Below are positions 50,884 through 59,460 of a stretch of 64,000 nucleotides of DNA, one piece after another. The notes beneath the pieces were generated by a model. The model was given only the letters and a program-made list of their open reading frames with translations. It did not search any database and was not told where the DNA came from. Location of the stretch: contig URPJ01000004.1 in NCBI GenBank assembly GCA_900549745.1, positions 77,635 to 141,634 on the forward strand, read 5' to 3'. Every line of letters begins with the position of its first letter. The stretch's first letter is position 1. The translations under genes were made by a program, and so were the position numbers. The DNA is from an uncultured Collinsella sp. Its GTDB lineage: Bacteria > Actinomycetota > Coriobacteriia > Coriobacteriales > Coriobacteriaceae.

Positions 50884-52149
50884 TTGAAGGGTGGCAGACT
50901 CAGGAACCGCGATAGATACCTCGAGGAGGCGATGCTCTTCCGTGACACCGACCTCATCAAGGTGATCACGGGCGTGCGCAGGTGCGGCAAGTCGAGCCTT
51001 CTCGATCTAATTAGGATGGCCGTCGAGTCTGAAGGAGTCGCTGGCCGCGGCTTTGTGAGCGTCAACCTGGAAAGCAAGGGTACGGGCATCAAGACGGAGG
51101 ACCAGCTTTATGATTACGTTCGCGGGCGCCTGTCGGACAAGGGTCGCACCTACGTTTTCATAGACGAGCCCCAGAGAATCGATGGCTGGCAGGATGCGGT
51201 CAACGCAATGAGGATCGACTTCGATTGCGACATCTACCTCACGGGCTCGAATGCGTATCTTCTCTCGAGCGAGCTGGCCACCTATCTCTCCGGGCGCTAC
51301 GTAGAGGTAAAGATGCTGCCCCTGTCCTTCTCCGAGTTCGCCGACTTCTGCGGAATCGAGTTCGTATCGGGAACTTCGGTGGCTCTCACTCCCGAGGGGG
51401 ATCCCGTTCTCTTCGACGACATGCTTACTCGTTACCTTGAGTACGGGGGCATGCCAGCCATCGCATCCCTCTCGACGACCCAGGCGCAGCACTCGGCGTA
51501 CATGTCCGGCGTCTACGAAGCCATCGCCGTGCGTGATATTGTCAACCGTGAGCGCGGGAAGGGCAAAAGTGCGGTGACTGACCCTTCCCTGCTGCGCCAT
51601 GTGGCCGAATTCCTGGCGGACAACATCGGCAACGAGTGCTCGCCGAGTCGAATCGCCGGCGCGTTAACTTCTGCGGGGCCGAAGACCACGAACAAGACCG
51701 TTTCCTCGTATGTGGGTGCGCTTGAGGAGGCCTTCCTGTTCTATCGTGCCACGCGTTACGATTTGCACGGCAAGGCGCTCCTCAAGACGAACCCAAAGGA
51801 GTACATCGTCGACACCGGCTTCAGGACCTGGATGGCCGGCTATAGGGTCACGGATACTGGCCGCCTGTTCGAGAACGCCGTGTATCTCCAGCTGCTCTAC
51901 GAAGGATGGAGCGTGCATGTGGGCAAGCTCTATGGCAAGGAAGTCGACTTCGTTGCGACGAAGGACGGGCGCGTGCTCTACGTGCAGGCGACTGACGAGA
52001 TGTTCGCAAGCGAGACCAGGGAGCGAGAGATCGCCCCTCTGAAGTCGATACGAGACAACCACGAGAAGATCGTGGTCGTGAGGCAGGGTTCCTACGACAC
52101 GGATATCGACGGCATCCGCATCGTGAGCGCGAGGGACTTTTTCCTCTAG
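50884..52149 (+). CDS. AAA ATPase with DUF4143 (AAA_14 family)
   Basis: 421 residues from the TTG at 50884, the codon correctly spaced after TTTTAGGAGCAG. Walker A is GVRRCGKSSLL (near residue 30-40), Walker B is TYVFIDEPQRI, and YLTGSNAYLLSSELATYLSGRY is the sensor region typical of AAA_14. The C-terminal DUF4143 domain has ENAVYLQLLYEGWSVHVGKLYGKEVDFVATKDGRVLYVQ, a PD-(D/E)XK-like core (E, EVDF, Q). Such proteins are common in gut bacteria; a role in defence or element maintenance is suspected but not proven. It begins the accessory cluster. Confidence 0.88.
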   Translation: MKGGRLRNRDRYLEEAMLFRDTDLIKVITGVRRCGKSSLLDLIRMAVESEGVAGRGFVSVNLESKGTGIKTEDQLYDYVRGRLSDKGRTYVFIDEPQRIDGWQDAVNAMRIDFDCDIYLTGSNAYLLSSELATYLSGRYVEVKMLPLSFSEFADFCGIEFVSGTSVALTPEGDPVLFDDMLTRYLEYGGMPAIASLSTTQAQHSAYMSGVYEAIAVRDIVNRERGKGKSAVTDPSLLRHVAEFLADNIGNECSPSRIAGALTSAGPKTTNKTVSSYVGALEEAFLFYRATRYDLHGKALLKTNPKEYIVDTGFRTWMAGYRVTDTGRLFENAVYLQLLYEGWSVHVGKLYGKEVDFVATKDGRVLYVQATDEMFASETREREIAPLKSIRDNHEKIVVVRQGSYDTDIDGIRIVSARDFFL

Positions 52150-52238
52150 GGCCATGCGATTCATCGCGAGGCAGTTAGGTCAAGTGAGAAACATGCCTGA
52201 CATCGGTTTGCTGACGATCTAAAACAGTAAGGAGAAGC

Positions 52239-53987
52239 TTGGACAATCGCAAAATCGAGCAGAACGCGGTCAATGCTGTCAAGCAGGCTTTCGGCGATGT
52301 CGCTTGCGTCTATGCGTATATAGATGAGAACGACAAGACCGAATGCACCGACGGGCACCTGCAAGTCTACTCGTCTTCTTCCTTCACGATTGAGACCGTT
52401 GAAGGCCAGTTGCCGCTTCAGGTCAAGGGGACCACTTCGAAAAGAAAATCGGACCGACCTAAGCGGCAAGTTCGAGTTTCAGACCTCAGGCACTATCTCA
52501 ACATTGCTGGAGGCTGCATCTATTTTTACGTCTACTGTGGGAGCGAGGCTCGTTCAGCGGAGGTTTTCTACAGACTTTTGCTTCCCTATGACCTAAAGAA
52601 GATTCTGGCCGATATTCCGGAGCAACAAGAGCGCATCTCTTTGCGTTTCGACCGGCTTCCATCAGACGCGGCGGAATTGACGCGGCTTGTCAGAAGGGCG
52701 GTCAAGGACAGAGCAAAGCAGCGAGCAGTCGCTGGCATCGCCCCCAAGACAATCGAGGAATTTAAGGACGCCGGCCTTTGCTTTGATGAGTGCGAGTTTG
52801 GAATCGAGCTGCTCGAGGGCGAGTCGCCCGCAAGCTTGGCTCCATACAGGAACGGGCTGTATATCTACGGGAAGAGCCCCTGGGGAGAGCTGTATCCCTT
52901 GAATAAGCTTGAAAACATAGTTGGCGTCGCGATTGGGTCTCGGCATGACGTCAGCTCTGGTGATGTTTCCCTAAATGCGGTGGTCATGGCCGGAGAAAAT
53001 GAGAATGGCGAGCACGTTTTCTTCAGGGGTTTCGACATATGCCTCTCCACCAACACAATCACCCTCAGCGAGACCGGAACTCTTGTCGAGCGCATGGAAG
53101 AGTTGGCCCTCATGCGCGCATTGATGCAAACCGGTACGCTTTCCATAGACGGAAGCGGCTTTGCTCGCGGGTGCAAGTTGAGCGGAGGCGACCTCGACGC
53201 CCTTGAGAGTCGATTGCAGTCGCTGGAGATTATCAAGCGGGTTGTCGACGCTCTTCATTACAAGCCAGAGCTCGACATCAGTGCGTTGACCACTCAGGAT
53301 TTAAGAAACATCGAGACAATTTACAAGGGATTGGTTGAGAACGCACCCCTCCACTACAAGGATCGGCAAAACGGATTCGGATATATCAATCTGGGGAACC
53401 ATCCGATTAAGCTCGTGTTTTACCAAGTATCTGAAGATATGTACCGAATGGTCGATGGGCTTCGACTGGATGACCTGACGGTCTCGGTGTTCTTCCGGGG
53501 CGAGGGGGATGCCCCCGTAGTCGTCGCGCCTCTGTTCGTCCAAACGATGCAGGACTATATGAGGCTTGCCAATATCGATGCCGAGGTGTTTGCCGCTACG
53601 CTGAAGCAGTATCCAGTCACCGAAGTTAGCTCTGCCTACGTCAACGACAAGATGCTTGAAATGCTATCGGCCTACGATCAAGATGCGTGCTGTAAGGAAG
53701 AGTTGCTGAAATGCTGCGAGATGACCGTAGACGCCCTGGAAGCTTTTGCGGATCGAGAGGCAACCCTGATAAATCGATATCAAATTGCCGCTCGAAAGCG
53801 AGATCTTACTAGCGAGGAGAAATCTGAGTTAATGGCAATCCAGCTGAATTCAGATAGTGCGCTGTCGAAAGCATGCGCAGCAGCCTTGCGCGGAGACTCG
53901 GACATGGCCTCTGCGCTCAGAGCGTCACTTGACGAAGAGGCACGAACGACGCTCGGCTCATGGCCGATCGGCCGTTTCTTCGCATAA
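52239..53987 (+). CDS. Unknown protein with a DUF4365-like, putative PD-(D/E)XK N-terminal domain
   Basis: 582 residues from the TTG at 52239 (AAGGAGAAGC upstream). The N-terminus IEQNAVNAVKQAFGD, DGHLQVY (Asp38) and LPLQVKGTT (Gln61, Lys63), followed by LRHYLNIAGGCIYFYVYC, resembles DUF4365-type restriction-endonuclease folds with a D-x(n)-QxK site. Residues about 130-470 are an unassigned mixed domain and the last 100 are helical. There is no membrane segment. It shares a likely transcript with the gene 28 bp downstream, and both use codons less biased to GC than the core genes. Nuclease activity is a hypothesis. Confidence 0.65.
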   Translation: MDNRKIEQNAVNAVKQAFGDVACVYAYIDENDKTECTDGHLQVYSSSSFTIETVEGQLPLQVKGTTSKRKSDRPKRQVRVSDLRHYLNIAGGCIYFYVYCGSEARSAEVFYRLLLPYDLKKILADIPEQQERISLRFDRLPSDAAELTRLVRRAVKDRAKQRAVAGIAPKTIEEFKDAGLCFDECEFGIELLEGESPASLAPYRNGLYIYGKSPWGELYPLNKLENIVGVAIGSRHDVSSGDVSLNAVVMAGENENGEHVFFRGFDICLSTNTITLSETGTLVERMEELALMRALMQTGTLSIDGSGFARGCKLSGGDLDALESRLQSLEIIKRVVDALHYKPELDISALTTQDLRNIETIYKGLVENAPLHYKDRQNGFGYINLGNHPIKLVFYQVSEDMYRMVDGLRLDDLTVSVFFRGEGDAPVVVAPLFVQTMQDYMRLANIDAEVFAATLKQYPVTEVSSAYVNDKMLEMLSAYDQDACCKEELLKCCEMTVDALEAFADREATLINRYQIAARKRDLTSEEKSELMAIQLNSDSALSKACAAALRGDSDMASALRASLDEEARTTLGSWPIGRFFA

Positions 53988-54015
53988 GACCGCATAGACT
54001 TTTTGAGGCATCGAA

Positions 54016-54600
54016 ATGAAGCTACTCGTCGAATCGATTAGAAATGCGGTTGAGAAAGACTGCCTTATTCCAGCCCTTATGTCTTCCCTTACCATTCCCG
54101 ACGCCATGGGGCAGCTTCTTTATCCCAATCTCGTCCTTCATAACGGGAAGAGAGCGGCGGGGCGGCAGTATGTGAAGTGGTTTGATGACTGGGCGGCAAA
54201 CGACTTCCTGTTTTCGGGAGACCCCTCGAACGAAGGTGAAACGATTCCAGGTCAAATCTTTAATGGGAAGATGTGCTGGAAGCTCCGGTGCTCCCTGTTG
54301 CATTCAGGCGACTACGATGTGTCGGTCGATGCTCCCGAGAAAGACGAGAGCTTCGACTACGACTACAAGTTCGAGCTTGTCCTCCACGGGTGCAACGCCC
54401 TCTGCTCTTCCTGGCCGTCGCCCAAGAGCGGGATGCGTGCGACTAAGAGCGTGACGTTCCGCGTTGATGCGGCGTCGCTCGCGAGCTCGCTGTGCAACGC
54501 CGCGGAGGCCTGTCTTAAAGAAACGGGCGAAACGGTCAGTTACCCCAATCTGGAGTTATTCGACGTGGCTGCATGGGCGGATAGATTCAATACTCGCTGA
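54016..54600 (+). CDS. Small protein with an R-x4-H motif, possible HEPN-type RNase
   Basis: 194 residues, 28 bp after the preceding gene. In KLRCSLLHSGD, Arg91 and His96 have the R-x4-H spacing of HEPN ribonucleases; the surrounding order (an N-terminal helix pair, a cluster of basic residues, then this motif) agrees with that fold. The C-terminal part is beta-rich and then helical. There is no signal peptide. Being coupled to a putative nuclease gene, it may be an effector or regulator. The assignment rests on one motif, so it is tentative. Confidence 0.55.
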   Translation: MKLLVESIRNAVEKDCLIPALMSSLTIPDAMGQLLYPNLVLHNGKRAAGRQYVKWFDDWAANDFLFSGDPSNEGETIPGQIFNGKMCWKLRCSLLHSGDYDVSVDAPEKDESFDYDYKFELVLHGCNALCSSWPSPKSGMRATKSVTFRVDAASLASSLCNAAEACLKETGETVSYPNLELFDVAAWADRFNTR

Positions 54601-54842
54601 GTCATCTCGTCAAACTCCTTGTGTGCTAAACGTTGGTGTTGGCGCCCCGGAAAAGGGGCGTGGCCAGCGCCTAGAATCTTCAGCTACCACGCTGAGACGA
54701 TAGGAGATGACCACATGGACACTATGGCGCACGAGGCGCCCGCGACGCCGTTGCTTGCGTTTCGCTATCGCTGCTCGAAGCGTGTCGCTTGGGGCCCTGG
54801 CCGGAGGAGAGACGACCGCTCCCTGCGAGACTGCGGAACCAC

Positions 54843-55313
54843 CTATATCCGCTTGCTGCGGGCTTGCTTGAACCAGTTCCTCTTGAAAGAATCTATACCT
54901 CCGAAGAACTTGTTGTACGTCTCACCGTTCTCCTTGGCCTCGTACTTGACCAAGGCAAGTTCGATGGTGCAGAGGTAATCCGCCACTTGCTCGAGGCGGT
55001 AGTCGGTCATCGAGGTCTTGCGGCGTCGGACGACCCCTTTTGAGAGGACCTTGCCCACCGAGCCGTCTCGCCCACGGAACAGAAGGAGCGCATCCTCGCG
55101 ACCTTCGGCGACCTGTGCTGCGAGATGGAGGGCTGCACCATCGCGCAGGGCCCTTTCCAAAGCGAAGTGTCGAGCCGAAGTGTTGAGCGTCGGCCCTGAA
55201 TGTTCAATGGCCGTTGTTATCTGCCCCTCAAGTGGTGAACTTCTCCTCGGGGCTGTTGATTCCCCCACGCGCCCCCTTCCGTTCTCTGTGTTCCCCTTAT
55301 ACTCCTTGTACAA
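54843..55313 (-). CDS. Possible small protein or gene fragment, unknown
   Basis: The frame has 156 codons; the convincing part is its second half, DALLLFRGRDGSVGKVLSKG, then MTDYRLEQVADYLCTIELALVKYEAKENGETYNKFFGG. That stretch is rich in Glu, Lys and Tyr and reads like a real helical protein. No start with a ribosome site is seen. It overlaps the probable LevR promoter region in its first codons, so the 5' part is unlikely to be coding. It is probably a remnant. Confidence 0.35.
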   Translation of the reverse strand: MYKEYKGNTENGRGRVGESTAPRRSSPLEGQITTAIEHSGPTLNTSARHFALERALRDGAALHLAAQVAEGREDALLLFRGRDGSVGKVLSKGVVRRRKTSMTDYRLEQVADYLCTIELALVKYEAKENGETYNKFFGGIDSFKRNWFKQARSKRI

Positions 55314-55318
55314 GGAGG
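55298..55318 (+). promoter_or_regulatory. Palindrome over the -10 and ribosome site of the LevR-like gene
   Basis: CTCCTTGT/ACAAGGAG (55302-55317) is a perfect 16-nt palindrome. TATACT (55298-55303) overlaps its left end and AAGGAGG (55312-55318) its right end. It may be an autoregulatory operator or may hide the ribosome site. Confidence 0.55.
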
Positions 55319-55327
55319 TAAGAAGTC

Positions 55328-58069
55328 ATGGACAAGACCGCACAGGACAGCTTGGCAAAGAAGCCCGTCGACATGAGGGACAGGATTCTCGAGCATCTCG
55401 AGGCCCTCACCTCTGCCGTCTCGCTCGACGACCTTGCCCGTCTGTCCACCTCCGACATCGCCGAGACGCTCATCATCTCCAGGAGTCTGGCGAGCCAGTA
55501 CCTCAACGACCTTGTTCGCGCCGGCCTTGTGGTTAAGGTGGCGGGCAGGCCTGTCCGTTATTTTCATCGCCGCGCGTTCCAGAAGCGTTTTCAGGTAAAG
55601 CTCTCTGCAAGCGAGTACGCCTCGCTCGCCGACCTCATCCAGGCGACGGGAATCGCCGATCACCGTGACTTCGCGCGTGCCGTGGGCTTTGACCTGAGCC
55701 TCAGCTCCGTTGTCGAGCAGTGCAAGGCTGCGGTTCAGTACCCTCCGTTCGGCCTGCCCATCCTCTTGAGCGGCGGCGTGGGTGTCGGCAAGTCTTTCCT
55801 TTCTCGTCTTGTGTACGAGTACGGCAAGAACCAGGGCTTGCTGCCCCGCGACTCCTCCTATGTGCGCATCGACTGCGCCGGGGTCCCGGACGCCGCCTCG
55901 TTCAACGGGCTTCTTGACGAGTCGATCGCGAAATCGCGCGGGGGTGTGGTTTTTGTCAACGGCATCGAGGCACTCTCTCCCTCTGCGATGGAGCACTGCC
56001 TTGCGACGGCCCTCGGGCTCGATGCCTCCCAGGATGCGCCGCGCGCTCGCCTCGTTCTTTCGACGACGCTTTCCGCCGATGACCTGAAGGTTTCCTCGGC
56101 CTACAGCAAAATGCCCATCTGTGCCCGCGTCCCCTCACTCAAGGAGCGGACCCCCGAGGAGCGCGAGGATCTCATCTTGAGCTTCCTGCGCAGCGAGGGG
56201 TGCCGAATCGGTTCTGATGTGAAGATTAGCCGCGGCGCATACCGTTGCCTCGTGAACGCGGACTTTTCCGATAACATCGCCGGCTTGCGCGCCTGCGTGA
56301 CGAACTGCTGCGCCAAAGCGTTCCTCAATCGCGAGGGCGACTACGTCGTCGTTCGCCCGTATCTTCTTCCCAGCGGGCTCCTCTCCTCCGCGCAGATCGA
56401 TCAACAGCCCGACGATGGCGTTCTGATCGACGCGTCCCTGGATGCCGCCGAGAGCACAGGGCCGGTCGAGCAGGCGCTCGATGCTCTGTGCTCTCTCGAT
56501 GAGCGATTCTGCGCCGGGGAGCTCTCTGTCTCCGAGCTCGTCTCGCAAGCTGTCTCCGCTGTGCGCGGCGTTGAGGATCACTTGATCTTCGGCCGCGGCG
56601 TTACCTCCTCGAGGTCGCGCGCCTTCGAGCGCATCGTGGGCGCGGTCCTTGCCGACGCAGGCTCTTCTTATGGCATCGAGCTTTCGAGGAAGGTCGCTTT
56701 TCTGCTGGCCCAGGAGATTTGCCTGCAGTTGTGGCCGGGCATCGGCCTGGCTAAGCGAAAGTCTGCCTGTGCGGAGCAAATCTCCCATCTCCTCGGTGCC
56801 GTGACCTCCGAATTGCCGTTTGCCTCGAGCGTCTCCGATCAGGTCGCCGCAGACGTGGAAGGGGCGCTGGGAATCTCGCTCGATCACTTCACGAAGACGC
56901 TTCTGACGCTGTGCGTCGCATCGGAGTCTCGCGACGCGAAGGCCCTTCGAACGCTCTGCGTCATCTTGTCCCACGGCTACTCAACGGCGACGAGCATCGC
57001 CGACGCGGCGAACCGTATGCTCGGCATGCATGTGTACGAGGCGGTCGACATGCCCTACGACCAGCAGCTGAAGGACATCGTCGGTCCGCTCCAGCGCCTC
57101 GTCGACCGCCATTCCTACTGCACCGGGGTCGTGTTCCTCGTCGACATGGGCTCCTTGGAGGAGGCCTATAAGGCCCTCGAGAACGTTACCGACTCCACTA
57201 TCGGCGTGGTGAACAACGTCTCTACCGGTCTTGCGCTCGAGATCGGGGTCGGGCTGCTCGGCGGCAAGTCCATCGCCGAGGTTCTTGGCGATGCGACCGC
57301 CGCGTGCGTGACGCACTGCAAGGTGATCGAGCGCGTCAACCGTGAGGACGCCATCGTCTTCTGCTCCGAGTCCGGGGTCGACGCCGCGGAGAGGATACGC
57401 CAGCTCGTCTCGCAGAGCCTCCCGCGCACCATAGGCGCACGCCTGCTCACGAGGCCCTTCAAGCAGCTCGTCACGAACGGGTCGAACGACGCCGTTTTCT
57501 CCGAGCACCGCGTCTGCGCCGTCATCGGCACGGGAGACCCCGGGATTGCCTCCGTCCCCTTCGTCGCCCTCGAAGACATTATGTCGACGGCGTCCGCCTC
57601 GAAGGTCGATGCCGTGTTCGGCAGGTGGCTTGACGCTTCCGAGCTCTCTTCTTTCCACGAGAAGCTGCTTTCGAACATGACGCTGCAGAACGTTATCCGC
57701 TCCATCACCATCCTCGACCCGGAGCGGCTATTCCACGAGATCGAGAGCGCCGTGCACGAGCTTCAGCGCAGAACGGGCGAGAAGATCGGCAGCAACGCCA
57801 TCATCGGGCTGTACGTTCACCTCTGTTGCCTCGTTGAGCGCCTCGTCACCCGCAACCCCATCGAGACCTACATCGGCCAGGATCGCTTCGAGGAAGAGCA
57901 CACCGACTTCATCGAGTCCTTCAGGCAGAGTTTCTCGAGCATCTCGACGCGCTATCGCGTGGAGGTTCCTGTAAGCGAGATCGCCTACGTCTTCGACTAC
58001 ATCAGCGTGAGCGCCGCCCCGGCGCGAGAGGAGCGTCTCGGCTCCTCGAGCCTCCTGTTCGACGAGTGA
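55328..58069 (+). CDS. LevR/ManR-type PTS-regulated transcriptional regulator
   Basis: 913 residues. In order: an N-terminal winged helix (DRILEHLEALTSAVSLDDLARLSTSDIAETL ... SRSLASQYLNDLV, 15-75), an AAA+ domain with P-loop LLSGGVGVGKSFL (about 150), PRD1 (about 385-500), an EIIA-Man-like domain with His549 in LSHGYSTATSI and the strand VVFLVDMGSLEEA, and PRD2 with GLYVHLCCLVERL. The usual sigma-54 contact loop GAFTGA is absent, and no -24/-12 promoter is visible before the PTS genes. Phosphorylation by HPr and the PTS proteins should set its activity. It controls the adjacent PTS locus by inference. Confidence 0.9.
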   Translation: MDKTAQDSLAKKPVDMRDRILEHLEALTSAVSLDDLARLSTSDIAETLIISRSLASQYLNDLVRAGLVVKVAGRPVRYFHRRAFQKRFQVKLSASEYASLADLIQATGIADHRDFARAVGFDLSLSSVVEQCKAAVQYPPFGLPILLSGGVGVGKSFLSRLVYEYGKNQGLLPRDSSYVRIDCAGVPDAASFNGLLDESIAKSRGGVVFVNGIEALSPSAMEHCLATALGLDASQDAPRARLVLSTTLSADDLKVSSAYSKMPICARVPSLKERTPEEREDLILSFLRSEGCRIGSDVKISRGAYRCLVNADFSDNIAGLRACVTNCCAKAFLNREGDYVVVRPYLLPSGLLSSAQIDQQPDDGVLIDASLDAAESTGPVEQALDALCSLDERFCAGELSVSELVSQAVSAVRGVEDHLIFGRGVTSSRSRAFERIVGAVLADAGSSYGIELSRKVAFLLAQEICLQLWPGIGLAKRKSACAEQISHLLGAVTSELPFASSVSDQVAADVEGALGISLDHFTKTLLTLCVASESRDAKALRTLCVILSHGYSTATSIADAANRMLGMHVYEAVDMPYDQQLKDIVGPLQRLVDRHSYCTGVVFLVDMGSLEEAYKALENVTDSTIGVVNNVSTGLALEIGVGLLGGKSIAEVLGDATAACVTHCKVIERVNREDAIVFCSESGVDAAERIRQLVSQSLPRTIGARLLTRPFKQLVTNGSNDAVFSEHRVCAVIGTGDPGIASVPFVALEDIMSTASASKVDAVFGRWLDASELSSFHEKLLSNMTLQNVIRSITILDPERLFHEIESAVHELQRRTGEKIGSNAIIGLYVHLCCLVERLVTRNPIETYIGQDRFEEEHTDFIESFRQSFSSISTRYRVEVPVSEIAYVFDYISVSAAPAREERLGSSSLLFDE

Positions 58070-58189
58070 CCCCCGCGCCGTCACGAGCTGACCGCGCGTC
58101 TTCAATAATCCGATAACCCCTTGCCCGGCGCGAATCCGGATAGCGCCAAGGCAGTACCGAACGTAAGACTTGATTTGATAGGAGCAAAC

Positions 58190-58663
58190 ATGAGTGTTGT
58201 TATGGCACGAATCGACAATCGCCTGCTTCACGGCATCATCGTGACGCAGTGGGCCCCGGTGTCGGGCGCAACCCGCGTCATGGTCGTCGATGACAAGGTC
58301 GCCGGCGATGAGGTCCTGAAGTCCACCATGAGGATGGCGCGCCCCGCGGGCATGGCCGTCTCGATCATCTCTGAGGAGACCGCGCTCAAGAACTTCGCGG
58401 CGGGCAAGTACGACCGCGAGAAGGTCTTTGTCATCGCTAAGGAGCCCGAGACGATCCTTCACCTGGCCGAGTCGGGCGTCGAGTTCCCGTCGCTGATCGT
58501 CGGCGGCTCTCTTGTCAAGGAGGACGGCGTCCAGCTCACCCAGCGCGCCTATGCCTCCGCCGAGAACGTCCAGAGCTACAAGGCGCTCATCGCCCGCGGC
58601 GTCAAGGTGACGGCACAGTTCGTGCCCGCCGACAAGCCCGTCTCCGTCGCCGACCTCATCTAA
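58190..58663 (+). CDS. PTS mannose-family EIIB
   Basis: 158 residues from the ATG at 58190 (AGGAGC upstream). The phospho-acceptor is His14 in NRLLHGIIVTQW, the EIIB-Man signature; DKVAGDEVLKSTMRMA and the TVSVADLI-like end (KPVSVADLI) also fit. It takes phosphate from EIIA (60321) and transfers it to the sugar carried through IIC-IID. It is the first gene of the transport operon, 120 bp after the regulator. Confidence 0.95.
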   Translation: MSVVMARIDNRLLHGIIVTQWAPVSGATRVMVVDDKVAGDEVLKSTMRMARPAGMAVSIISEETALKNFAAGKYDREKVFVIAKEPETILHLAESGVEFPSLIVGGSLVKEDGVQLTQRAYASAENVQSYKALIARGVKVTAQFVPADKPVSVADLI

Positions 58664-58672
58664 GGAGGGATC

Positions 58673-59458
58673 ATGGTCAACTTCACTATCCTGCAGGTCG
58701 TCCTTTTGACCCTGCTGGCCTTCATCAAGCACGTGGACTACTACGGCATCCCGATGATCTTCGTCAACTATGCCGTTTTCTGGGGCCTTATCACCGGCGT
58801 CGTCATGGGCGACTGGCAGACCGGCCTCGTCATCGGCGGCACCATCCAGCTCATGCAGCTCGGCGTCGCGGGCTTCGGCGGCTCGTCGATTCCCGACTAC
58901 GGCACGATGGCCATCATCGCCACCGCCTACGGCGTGACCCTGGGCGCGGACACGGGCCTCGCCATTGGCCTGCCGGTCGGCATGCTCGGCATCCAGCTCG
59001 ACGTCATCGTCAAGATCCTCAACGGCTTCGTCGTGGAGAAGTCCCAGAAGCTCTGCAACGAGGGCAAGTTCAAGCAGATGAACGCCATCCTGTGGGTCTG
59101 CCCCGCGCTCTTCGGTCTGTGCGCCGCCCTGCCCGTCTTTGTTTCCGTGACGCTCGGCCAGCCCGCCGTCAACTGGCTCCTCGAGGTCATGCCCCAGTGG
59201 TTCCTCTCCGGCCTCACCCTCGCCGGCAAGATGCTCCCGGCCGTCGGCATCGCCATGCTGCTTCGCTACATGCCCACCGCTAAGTACTTCCAGTACCTGC
59301 TCGCCGGCTTCTTCCTCTCGGCCTTCCTGAACGTGCCCATCATCGGTGCCGCCATCGTCGGCGTTGCCCTCGCGATCGCGTTCTACCAGCGCGCCGAGAG
59401 GGACACCGAGCTCGCCGCCCACGCTTCCGCAGACGCCTTCATCGGAGAGGATGAGTAA
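58673..59458 (+). CDS. PTS mannose-family EIIC
   Basis: 261 residues with several membrane helices and the family pattern GVVMGDWQTGLVIGGTIQLMQLGV plus PDYGTMAIIATAYGV. It forms, with IID, the membrane channel that moves the sugar. AAGGAGG lies before the ATG, 9 bp after the EIIB stop. Confidence 0.94.
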   Translation: MVNFTILQVVLLTLLAFIKHVDYYGIPMIFVNYAVFWGLITGVVMGDWQTGLVIGGTIQLMQLGVAGFGGSSIPDYGTMAIIATAYGVTLGADTGLAIGLPVGMLGIQLDVIVKILNGFVVEKSQKLCNEGKFKQMNAILWVCPALFGLCAALPVFVSVTLGQPAVNWLLEVMPQWFLSGLTLAGKMLPAVGIAMLLRYMPTAKYFQYLLAGFFLSAFLNVPIIGAAIVGVALAIAFYQRAERDTELAAHASADAFIGEDE

Positions 59459-59460
59459 CC

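Larger units (their letters stand above)
54601..55327. other. 727-bp region with gene fragments before the LevR-like gene
   Basis: A CGCCCC/GGGGCG hairpin lies at 54641-54656. An ATG at 54715 has a good site (AGGAGATGACCAC) and opens a frame MDTMAHEAPATPLLAFRYRC that continues to 54978 but soon loses protein-like character, so it may be the start of a disrupted gene. A minus-strand frame covers 54843-55313. The region looks like a junction left by rearrangement. Confidence 0.4.

Noticed and set aside
55018..55536. Plus-strand Arg/Ser-rich ORF crossing the LevR start
   Set aside because: It overlaps the regulator in another frame, has biased composition and lacks a ribosome site.
58070..58189. 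Sigma-54 promoter before the PTS operon
   Set aside because: No TGGCAC-N5-TTGC-like pair is found, and the regulator lacks the GAFTGA loop.
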